In this document: positions 30,364-36,463 of the stretch, piece by piece
Layout of the letters: every line of letters starts with the position of its first letter
How positions within the stretch are numbered: position 1 is the stretch's first letter
From: RGIG6353 sp964650465
GTDB lineage: Bacteria > Bacillota > Clostridia > Oscillospirales > SIG627
Assembly: GCA_964650465.1 (NCBI GenBank)
Contig: CAZYTA010000027.1
Location: 1 to 36,463, forward strand
Direction: 5' to 3'
DNA length: 36,463 bases
The notes under the pieces: model-generated
The model's database searches: none
What the model was told of the DNA's origin: nothing
What the model saw: the letters and a program-made list of their open reading frames with translations, nothing else
Program-made: the position numbers and the translations under genes

Positions 30364-31908
30364 TTATTTTGCGTATTCAACAGTTCGGCTTTCCCTGATA
30401 ACATTTACCTTGATCTGACCGGGATATTCAAGCTCGTTTTCGATTTTCTTGACTATCTCACGTGCAATAAGTATCATGTTTTCGTCGTTTACGACCTCGG
30501 GTTTCACCATAAGTCTCAGCTCACGGCCTGCCTGAATGGCAAACGATTTTTCAACTCCGTCAAAGCTTGTAGCGATTTCCTCAAGCTTTTCGAGCCTCTT
30601 AATGTAGCTTTCGAGATTTTCACGTCTTGCTCCGGGACGTGCCGCCGAAATAGCATCTGCAGCCTGGACAAGCACTGCAACAATGGTCTGCGGCTCAACA
30701 TCTGCGTGGTGAGCTTCAATTGCGTGAACAACCTCTTTGTTTTCTCTGTATTTCTTGGCAAGGTCAACACCTATCTGAACGTGTGAACCTTCAACCTCGT
30801 GGTTGAGTGCCTTGCCTATGTCGTGCAATAATCCTGCACGGCGTGCTAAAGTTGGATCAAGTCCAAGCTCAGATGCCATCATGCCTGCAATGTGAGATAC
30901 CTCAATTGAGTGCATGAGCACATTTTGTCCGTAGCTTGTTCTGTATTTGAGCCTTCCGAGAAGTCTTACAAGCTCACCGTTTATACCGTGAACGCCTGTC
31001 TCCAGCAGTGCGCTTTCGCCCTCCTGCTTGATAATCTGTTCAACTTCCTTCTTACTCTTTTCTACAATTTCTTCAATTCTTGCCGGATGGATACGGCCGT
31101 CCGAAATAAGCTTTTCAATGGACAGACGGGCAATTTCTCTTCTCATGGGGTCAAAGCTTGACATTGTGATAGCCTCGGGCGTATCGTCAATGATAAGGTC
31201 AACACCTGTAAGTGTTTCAATTGTTCTGATATTTCGTCCTTCACGTCCGATGATTCGTCCCTTCATATCGTCATTGGGAAGGGGTACAACGGATACCGCA
31301 ACCTCAGAGACCTGATTTGATGCACAACGCTGAATTGCAAGTGATACAATGTTCTTTGCTTTTTCCTCTGCCTCGTCCTTAAGATTCTGTTCAATATCCG
31401 CAAGTCTGAGTGCCGCCTCGTGCTTGGCTTCTGACTCAATCTTTTCCACAAGAAAAGCCTTAGCCTCTTCGCTGGTAAGTCCTGCGTATTCTTCAAGCAC
31501 ATGGAGCTGTTTTTCCTTGATAGCCTCAATTTCTTCCTTGAGTTCCTGATTTTCCTTGATACTCTTGTTAAGAGCTTCTTCCTTTTTCTCAAGGTTTTCC
31601 ATCTTCTTATCAAGATTTTCTTCCTTTTGGATAGCTCTCTTTTCAAGCTTGAATACTTCATTGCGGCGTTCCTTGACTTCACGGTCAGCTTCAGCCTTAT
31701 TGCGAAGTATTTCTTCCTTTGATTCTACAAGAGCTTCTTTTTTCAGTCTCTCGGCTTCCTTGCGTGCATCATCAACAATCTTTACGGCTTCTTCCTCAGC
31801 TGAGCCGATTTTTGCCTCCGCAATCTTTTTACGGTAGAGAAAGCCCAGTGCAGCGCCGACTATCAATGTTGCTATTGCTACAAGAACAGTAATCAAAATG
31901 TCTCCCAT
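30364..31908 (-). CDS. rny: Ribonuclease Y
   Basis: Membrane-anchored endoribonuclease that starts bulk mRNA decay in Gram-positive bacteria. 514 residues: one N-terminal membrane segment (4-24), a long coiled coil (about 28-195), a KH domain with GRIIGREGRNIR (217-228), an HD domain with HSIEVSHIAG and the HD pair at 362-363 in LLHDIGKA, then the C-terminal domain. Start at the ATG at 31908, after AAAGGAGGTGC; a 17-residue longer frame lacks support. Followed by ymdB, its usual neighbour. Confidence 0.97.
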   Translation of the reverse strand: MGDILITVLVAIATLIVGAALGFLYRKKIAEAKIGSAEEEAVKIVDDARKEAERLKKEALVESKEEILRNKAEADREVKERRNEVFKLEKRAIQKEENLDKKMENLEKKEEALNKSIKENQELKEEIEAIKEKQLHVLEEYAGLTSEEAKAFLVEKIESEAKHEAALRLADIEQNLKDEAEEKAKNIVSLAIQRCASNQVSEVAVSVVPLPNDDMKGRIIGREGRNIRTIETLTGVDLIIDDTPEAITMSSFDPMRREIARLSIEKLISDGRIHPARIEEIVEKSKKEVEQIIKQEGESALLETGVHGINGELVRLLGRLKYRTSYGQNVLMHSIEVSHIAGMMASELGLDPTLARRAGLLHDIGKALNHEVEGSHVQIGVDLAKKYRENKEVVHAIEAHHADVEPQTIVAVLVQAADAISAARPGARRENLESYIKRLEKLEEIATSFDGVEKSFAIQAGRELRLMVKPEVVNDENMILIAREIVKKIENELEYPGQIKVNVIRESRTVEYAK

Positions 31909-31981
31909 TTTCAAAGCACCTCCTTTATATAAATTTCTATCATATATGCGGACAAACACTCACCCACACTATGACAAATAC

Positions 31982-32010
31982 ATTTTACTACACTTTTGTA
32001 ATAAAGTCAA
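31982..32010 (-). promoter_or_regulatory. Promoter of rny
   Basis: Minus strand TTGACT (32005-32010), 17 bases, TAAAAT (31982-31987). Directly upstream, at 32015-32035, is a perfect AGATTGAA/TTCAATCT hairpin that separates this promoter from the tRNA promoter. Confidence 0.7.
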
Positions 32011-32082
32011 TAAAAGATTGAAGGTTTTTCAATCTATATTTGAAAAAAATCAATAAACTTTAGAAAATTTCTCGATAAGGTG

Positions 32083-32111
32083 TTGACAAATCGAAAAAAT
32101 AGTGCTATTAT
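32083..32111 (+). promoter_or_regulatory. Promoter of the tRNA cluster
   Basis: TTGACA (32083-32088), 17 bases, TATTAT (32106-32111), 21 bases before tRNA-Gly. Confidence 0.8.
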
Positions 32112-32132
32112 ATTCAAGCACGAAAGTGATAT

Positions 32133-32206
<74 letters not shown>

Positions 32207-32219
32207 TTTTTTTGTGTAT

Positions 32220-32296
32220 GCGCTTGTAGCTCAGTTGGATAGAGCAACCGCCTTCTAAGCGGTAGGTCGGGAGTTCGAGCCTCTCCAAGCGCGCCA
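32220..32296 (+). tRNA. tRNA-Arg (TCT)
   Basis: Acceptor GCGCTTG pairs with CAAGCGC; anticodon stem CCGCC/GGCGG-like around loop CTTCTAA gives TCT; encoded CCA at 32294-32296. Confidence 0.95.
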
Positions 32297-32301
32297 AATA
32301 C

Positions 32302-32379
32302 GGTGGATATAGCTCAGTTGGCTAGAGCGCCAGGTTGTGGCCCTGGAGGTCGTGGGTTCGAGCCCCATTATTCACCCCA
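32302..32379 (+). tRNA. tRNA-His (GTG)
   Basis: Loop TTGTGGC gives anticodon GTG. The extra G at position -1 (32302) opposite C73 is the tRNA-His identity element. Acceptor GTGGATA pairs with TATTCAC through one wobble; encoded CCA at 32377-32379. Confidence 0.95.
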
Positions 32380-32388
32380 TAACAAAAA

Positions 32389-32412
32389 CAGCACCGAGAG
32401 GTGCTGTTTTTT
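32389..32412 (+). terminator. Intrinsic terminator of the tRNA cluster
   Basis: CAGCACC-GAGA-GGTGCTG (32389-32406) followed by six Ts. The A/T flanks extend the pairing outward to ATAAC/GTTAT. Confidence 0.95.
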
Positions 32413-32431
32413 GTTATGGTATATGACAGAA

Positions 32432-32460
32432 GGAGGGGCTCGAACCCTGAGAGGGCAGAC
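32432..32460 (-). other. Possible tRNA 3'-end remnant
   Basis: Read on the minus strand this shows a T-arm-like CAGGGTTCGAGCCCCTC followed by a few acceptor-like bases, but no complete tRNA. It shares GGGTTCGAGCCCC with the tRNA-His T arm just upstream in the opposite orientation. It may be the scar of an integration at this tRNA cluster. Confidence 0.4.
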
Positions 32461-32498
32461 GGCGTAAATAGATGCTGTAAATAATGTGTAGTAAACTA

Positions 32499-32527
32499 TT
32501 GCTCAAATTTTGTGACAGTGATATAAT
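32499..32527 (+). promoter_or_regulatory. Promoter of the YihY gene
   Basis: TTGCTC (32499-32504), 17 bases, TATAAT (32522-32527), about 70 bases before the start codon. Confidence 0.6.
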
Positions 32528-32599
32528 TACAAAAAGCTGTACAAAATAAGATAAATACACAGTATCAAGCCGAAGGGTTAGGCTTATAAGGAGGATACC

Positions 32600-33451
32600 T
32601 TGGAAAAGAAACTGTTGACCTCAAGGATAAAAATTGCGGCAGATGCGCTTATAAAACGTTTTTTTGACCACAATGTAGGTAAAAGTGCGGCATCGCTTTC
32701 ATATTATATGCTTTTTGCGCTTTTTCCGTTGATGATATTTGTAAGTAATATATTGGGTCAGCTGCAGCTTGATGTGGAATCCATAACAAGATGGCTGACG
32801 GATTTTCTGCCGAGTGATATTGTGGAGCTGTTTGAAAGCTATTTTGTGCATGTGTCGGAAAATTCCAGCACCTCACTTCTTGGTTTTTCACTGATTTTTA
32901 CCGTATATTTTCCTCTCAGAGCAACAAAAAGCCTGATATATGACGTAAGACGTGCATATGAGCTCGGTAAGCCTCAACGCCCTGTGCTGTTTGCGGTACG
33001 CCATTGGATATATACATTGGTGCTGTTTTTGGTTGTGGCGCTGACACTTTTGTTTTCAACGCTGGGACGCCGTGTTCTGGTTTATATTATGTCACGCATT
33101 GACATAAATGTGCCAAAGGGTGTGATAACCTCATGGCATTATCTTCGTTTTTTGCTTATCGGCTTCATTATGTTTGTTGCAATTGCGGCGCTGTATGCAT
33201 TGGCACAGGACAAAAAACAACCGCTCTCGGTTATTTTGCCCGGAGCGGTAGCTTCTCTGATTGCCTGGGTGACGGTCAGTGTAGGATTTTCTTTTTATGC
33301 TGAAAATTTTGCCAAGTATTCAATAATATACGGAGCCTTAGGTGCTGTAATAGTCTTGCTTTTGTGGCTTTATATTACGGCTGTTATTCTCATTATGGGA
33401 GCAGAGCTGAACAGCGTTATTCTTCGTATAAGCCATAGGCATCAAGAGTGA
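32600..33451 (+). CDS. YihY/BrkB family membrane protein
   Basis: Inner membrane protein of 283 residues with about six hydrophobic segments. Family features are FFDHNVGKSAASLSYYMLFA near the N terminus, FPLRATKSLIYDVRRAY in the middle, and IYGALGAVIVLLLWLYITA with MGAELN at the end. The function of this family is not established; old names such as ribonuclease BN are wrong. Start codon TTG, supported by an AAGGAGG site 5 bases upstream. The last 35 bases overlap the convergent isomerase gene. Confidence 0.93.
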   Translation: MEKKLLTSRIKIAADALIKRFFDHNVGKSAASLSYYMLFALFPLMIFVSNILGQLQLDVESITRWLTDFLPSDIVELFESYFVHVSENSSTSLLGFSLIFTVYFPLRATKSLIYDVRRAYELGKPQRPVLFAVRHWIYTLVLFLVVALTLLFSTLGRRVLVYIMSRIDINVPKGVITSWHYLRFLLIGFIMFVAIAALYALAQDKKQPLSVILPGAVASLIAWVTVSVGFSFYAENFAKYSIIYGALGAVIVLLLWLYITAVILIMGAELNSVILRISHRHQE

Positions 33452-34322
33452 ATTTTCCTATCTGATAAAGAAGCTTCAGGGCTTCTTTTTTCAGTCCCTT
33501 CGGAGGATGTGCGAGAGGTCCGTCGGGCTTTTTTGTACCGTAGGGCATAAAGCCGTCTGCTTCAAAGGTAAAATACCCCTTGTAACCTGAATCCGCAAAG
33601 CCTCTCATCATAGAATCCATATCATATGTGGCTGTAAAGGGAAGAATGTGAGAATCACGGTCGGCGTGATTGTCATGGATGTGCACAGCCCTCAGATTAC
33701 TGCCCATTTCCACTATCTCGTCATGAGGGTCAAGCCCCTGTATATGAGCGTGTCCCACATCCCAGCAGGCACCATAAAGGGGATGATCTATGTATTCGAG
33801 AAAATCGTTCAGGTCCTTACCTGTCATGGGGAACCAAGCACCGCCTGTATTCTTTTCACAGCTGTTTTCCAGCAGTACATTGACCTCAAATTTTTCCATT
33901 GCGGGCATGAGCGCCTCAAGAAAGGGGCGGTTGGCTTCAAAGTATTCTTTCTTATGTTCGGGATAACGCAGACGGCTGTCTCCGCCTGTGTGAATGACTG
34001 TATTTTTTATGCCGAGCATTGCACACGCCTCAATGGAGCGTACAGTGCCCTCTACATTTCTTTCAAAGCTTTCCTGAGAAAGCACGTGAACAGCAGGGGA
34101 GTGTGCTTGTACAAACTTAAAGCCCAGAGCGTCGGCACGCTCCTTTGCATTTATAATAAGCTCACGCCAGTTGTCGGACATAAATGGATGGTCTTTTGCA
34201 AGCACAAAGCTGTAAAAGCTGAAATCAAGATATTTGAAGCCGCTGTCAACATACATCTCAACAGCCTCTGCAGGGTCCTTTACCCAACCGTATACTTCAC
34301 CGATGGTTGTAGCTATTTTCAT
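33417..34322 (-). CDS. Sugar phosphate isomerase/epimerase family (TIM barrel)
   Basis: 301-residue xylose-isomerase-like TIM barrel enzyme. Metal ligands of the family can be read in order: QAHSPAVH, NTVIHTGGD, VLLENSC, CWDVGHAHI, AVHIHDNHADRDSHI and YFTFEADG. The substrate cannot be deduced; members act on inositols, ketoses and similar sugars. ATG start after TTTGAGGTGAG. No sugar transporter or other catabolic gene adjoins, and the gene overlaps the convergent yihY-like gene by 35 bases. Confidence 0.9.
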   Translation of the reverse strand: MKIATTIGEVYGWVKDPAEAVEMYVDSGFKYLDFSFYSFVLAKDHPFMSDNWRELIINAKERADALGFKFVQAHSPAVHVLSQESFERNVEGTVRSIEACAMLGIKNTVIHTGGDSRLRYPEHKKEYFEANRPFLEALMPAMEKFEVNVLLENSCEKNTGGAWFPMTGKDLNDFLEYIDHPLYGACWDVGHAHIQGLDPHDEIVEMGSNLRAVHIHDNHADRDSHILPFTATYDMDSMMRGFADSGYKGYFTFEADGFMPYGTKKPDGPLAHPPKGLKKEALKLLYQIGKFTLDAYGLYEE

Positions 34323-34341
34323 TTTAACTCACCTCAAAGGT

Positions 34342-34370
34342 ATTATAAACCGAGAGATGATAAAAGTCAA
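34342..34370 (-). promoter_or_regulatory. Promoter of the isomerase gene
   Basis: Minus strand TTGACT (34365-34370), 17 bases, TATAAT (34342-34347), about 20 bases before the start codon. Confidence 0.8.
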
Positions 34371-34477
34371 TCCGAAAGCGGATTTATGCCGAAAAATAAA
34401 GAATCCAACATTACACCCATCTCATTTTCCGACATATATTGTACAGAGTCGATACGACTCAGAAAGGAGAAACAGAG

Positions 34478-35854
34478 ATGGGTGTAACCAACTCAAATAA
34501 GGAGCTGAACGTCACGCAGATAGACTGCGGCGGCTCCTTCAGAATAAGATTATCTCTTACGGCAGAGCCTGATATCACGAGCAATCCCACAGATATAGTT
34601 CTGATACTCGACCGCTCGGGAAGTATGGCGGGAAGTCCTCTTGCTAACTTGAAAAACGGAGCCGATGCATTTATAGATATTATAGATGAGGCGACAGACG
34701 GTACGCAGGACGGACAGATAGGCTCGGGCAGCCGTATAGGTATAGTAAGCTTTGCCGATACGGCAACACAGGACACACAGCTTATAACCTCGGTTGCAGA
34801 CCTCAAGGCTGCGGTTGATGCTCTTTCATCGGACGGCTCGACCAATCACGAGGATGCGTTCACCAAGGCGTTGGAGCTGTTTGACCCTGCTTCAACCAAT
34901 GCTAAGGTAATGGTGATGTTCACCGACGGCGTAACGACAGCGGGCGGCAATCCCAATACCGTTGCTACCCTTGCAAAGTCGCAAGGTGTGATAATATACG
35001 TTATCGGTCTTTCGGGAAATGGCGGAATAGATGAGCAGGCACTTCGTGACTGGGCATCAGACCCCGATTCGGCTTATGTGGCTATAACTCCCGACGATGC
35101 CGAATTGGAGGATTTGTTTGAAGATTTGGCAAGGAACATCTCAAATCCCGGTGCTACCGATGTGGTTATAACCGACAGAGTGTCCGATTGCTTCAGAATA
35201 ACATCAATATCCTCTCCCAGTAAGGGTACGGCAAGTACGCTGGACTCAAATACTGTAGAGTGGCGTATAGACGAATTGGGAGTGACCCAGAGCGAGGGCG
35301 CTACCTTTGAATTTGCGGTCGAACATGTGGGAGACTGCGAGGGAGCAGTGGAGGTAAACGAAGAGATTACTTATACAGACAACGAAGGAAATGTTGTAAC
35401 GTTTCCGTCACCTGTGCTTGATGTGCAGTGCAATGAGGTAATATGCCCCGAAGGCTGTCCTCAGACCGCCGAAATAACGGTGGAGGGCTGTTCGGATACC
35501 ATTGAATTTGATGCAGGCGAGCTGACATTGGATTCACTTGGCAGAATAGTTCAGCTTGATGTCACGCTCAGGAGCGTATGTCCCAATAAGCGTGTAGCGT
35601 TGGCTGTATTGCTCAATGAAGTTGATAAAGAGGGGAACGAGTATAAGAGGGGAATGAAGGTAATAACGGTACCGGCACATACACGTGAGAGCTGCCGCGA
35701 TGTGACGGTAAGGTGTATTAAGTTCGTACTCCCCGAGGGACTTGACATTACCGAGCCCGATGGCTCCATGTGCAGTGCACGCAATTTCAGAGCAAGGTTC
35801 ATAGCACACTATATAGACCATGACTTTGATTGCTGCTGTGACGAAGAGGTATAA
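34478..35854 (+). CDS. Cysteine-rich von Willebrand factor A domain protein
   Basis: 458 residues without a signal peptide or membrane segment. The vWA domain (about 37-215) has a complete MIDAS site: DRSGS (45-49), Thr122 in STNHED and Asp150 in FTDG. A DUF11-like beta domain follows (about 220-325), then a cysteine-rich C-terminal part with CPEGC, ESCRDVTVRC and a terminal CCC cluster. The last 130 residues form a unit I do not recognise. ATG at 34478 after GAAAGGAGAAACAGAG. Upstream there is no clear sigma-A promoter, but CATATATT (34433-34440) resembles a sporulation sigma -10. A spore-surface role is therefore possible but unproven. Confidence 0.85.
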   Translation: MGVTNSNKELNVTQIDCGGSFRIRLSLTAEPDITSNPTDIVLILDRSGSMAGSPLANLKNGADAFIDIIDEATDGTQDGQIGSGSRIGIVSFADTATQDTQLITSVADLKAAVDALSSDGSTNHEDAFTKALELFDPASTNAKVMVMFTDGVTTAGGNPNTVATLAKSQGVIIYVIGLSGNGGIDEQALRDWASDPDSAYVAITPDDAELEDLFEDLARNISNPGATDVVITDRVSDCFRITSISSPSKGTASTLDSNTVEWRIDELGVTQSEGATFEFAVEHVGDCEGAVEVNEEITYTDNEGNVVTFPSPVLDVQCNEVICPEGCPQTAEITVEGCSDTIEFDAGELTLDSLGRIVQLDVTLRSVCPNKRVALAVLLNEVDKEGNEYKRGMKVITVPAHTRESCRDVTVRCIKFVLPEGLDITEPDGSMCSARNFRARFIAHYIDHDFDCCCDEEV

Positions 35855-35955
35855 AGCAAAACGGCGGGAATATTAGACGGGTGCTCGTAAGACAGTAATT
35901 CTAAAAAAATTACTATTTTACGGCATCTGTCTGGCAGGGTTGGAAAACAACTACG

Positions 35956-35998
35956 AAAAGAACGATGTCGAGTCGAAAGACTTAACATCGTTCTTTTT
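35956..35998 (+). terminator. Terminator after the vWA gene
   Basis: AAAAGAACGATGT (35956-35968) pairs with ACATCGTTCTTTT (35985-35997), with an inner AGTC-GAAA-GACT hairpin (35971-35982). The Ts at the end of the 3' arm complete it. An AGTAATT/AATTACT hairpin (35894-35914) lies between the gene and the terminator. Confidence 0.85.
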
Positions 35999-36034
35999 CT
36001 ATCTCAAAATCATTGAAATTACGGAGGTTTTACC

Positions 36035-36280
36035 ATGAAACGCCTATTATCTTGCGAGTTTAACTTTGATACGGTCTGTGTGGAGCTGAAGTTCTCAGAC
36101 GGCACTATGATTGCCATTGATACCATTGCCGTTGAAAATGAGGTGGCAGACAATATGTATCAGCGGTCAGAGCTTGATTATCTTATCTACAATGACCCGA
36201 TTGCATACGCCGATCTGATACTCAACGGCAATCCCGAAGCCTACCTAAAGGCAGTAACAGAATACAAACCTCTTGATTGA
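36035..36280 (+). CDS. DUF6061-like small protein
   Basis: 81 residues: LLSCEFNFDTVCVELKFSDG near the N terminus, then IDTIAVENEVADNMYQRSEL and IYNDPIAYADLILNG. From memory this matches DUF6061, a small family found in integrative elements and accessory regions of gut Firmicutes; not verified by search. ATG at 36035 after ACGGAGGTTTTACC. It stands alone between two strong terminators, so it is a single-gene unit unless transcribed with upstream structure. Confidence 0.75.
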   Translation: MKRLLSCEFNFDTVCVELKFSDGTMIAIDTIAVENEVADNMYQRSELDYLIYNDPIAYADLILNGNPEAYLKAVTEYKPLD

Positions 36281-36287
36281 TTTTCTC

Positions 36288-36318
36288 ACGCCCCAAGGTC
36301 ATCTTGGGGCGTGTTTTC
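36288..36318 (+). terminator. Intrinsic terminator of the DUF6061-like gene
   Basis: CACGCCCCAAG (36288-36298), loop GTCAT, CTTGGGGCGTG (36304-36314), then TTTT: an 11-bp perfect stem, 8 bases after the stop codon. Confidence 0.92.
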
Positions 36319-36359
36319 AAAAAAGTTACACTTTAACGTGATAAATTTTCTGCATCGTA

Positions 36360-36404
36360 TTGAAAAAACGGCAAAAACTATGTATAATAATGTGTGTACA
36401 CACA
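36360..36404 (+). promoter_or_regulatory. Promoter with palindromic operator at the right end
   Basis: TTGAAA (36360-36365), 17 bases, TATAAT (36383-36388). Two bases further is a perfect 14-bp palindrome TGTGTGTACACACA (36391-36404), covering the expected transcription start, a classical repressor position. Confidence 0.75.
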
Positions 36405-36421
36405 AATGAGGAGGTGTCGCT

Positions 36422-36463
36422 ATGCAGGACAACTATATCGGAGATATTGGTGATTACGGCAAA
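36422..36463 (+). CDS. Start of an unidentified gene, cut by the window end
   Basis: ATG at 36422 with GAGGAGG upstream opens a frame reading MQDNYIGDIGDYGK before the window stops. The N-terminal GDIGDYGK motif recalls a family of hypothetical proteins that start with a YIGDxGDFGKYGLLR-like sequence, often in accessory regions; only 14 residues are visible, so no function is given. Strong promoter and operator in front. Confidence 0.55.
   Translation, partial: MQDNYIGDIGDYGK

Noticed and set aside
29203..31908. Restriction, CBASS or other named defence system in the accessory stretch
   Set aside because: No nuclease/methyltransferase pair, cyclase, TIR or similar effector was found; the AAA_14/DUF4143 ATPase alone is not diagnostic.

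Overview
The window is a chromosomal stretch of a Gram-positive Clostridia-type bacterium, most likely an uncultured gut Oscillospirales/Ruminococcaceae-like lineage. This rests on gene content (tig-clpP-clpX, Rex, RbgA, RNase Y with YmdB, a DUF1540 and a DUF6062-like protein, an SLH-domain exported protein), on AGGAGG-type ribosome binding sites, and on many TTGACA-17-TATAAT promoters. No species can be named from sequence reading alone.

Layout. 0.3-3.9 kb: protein-folding and proteolysis operon tig > clpP > clpX (minus). 4.0-9.7 kb: a small phosphoesterase, a divergent DUF1540 protein, then a tight minus-strand housekeeping operon (zinc-ribbon protein > lepB > rbgA > rnhB > yraN > thrC). 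9.7-15.4 kb: an 8-oxoguanine glycosylase, a DUF6062-like gene, rex, and the operon galU > dCMP deaminase > rimI > tsaD. 15.4-30 kb is accessory and gene-sparse: a candidate structured RNA, small membrane proteins, a lipoprotein, an SLH-anchored phosphoesterase, an M20 peptidase/MlrC pair, an AAA_14/DUF4143 ATPase, two small XRE regulators next to operator-like palindromes, and a phage-like two-gene cassette. 29-32 kb: rny > ymdB (RNA turnover). 32.1-32.4 kb: tRNA-Gly, tRNA-Arg, tRNA-His. 32.6-36.5 kb: a YihY membrane protein, a sugar isomerase, a cysteine-rich vWA protein, and a DUF6061-like gene plus a truncated ORF that may mark the edge of a mobile region.

The most distinctive signal is a dispersed intergenic repeat of about 105 bp, seen in roughly a dozen full, inverted, tandem or decayed copies. 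Each full copy has a conserved CTCGCC...GGCGAG pairing and ends in a GC-rich hairpin (GCGG...CCGC) plus a T tract. The hairpin sequence changes between copies while pairing is kept. Copies sit directly against stop codons and usually start in the T tract of another hairpin, so the element looks associated with transcription terminators. Two other hairpin families and a palindrome-rich AATTGA-type repeat also lie at gene ends. No CRISPR array, complete insertion sequence or rRNA was found.
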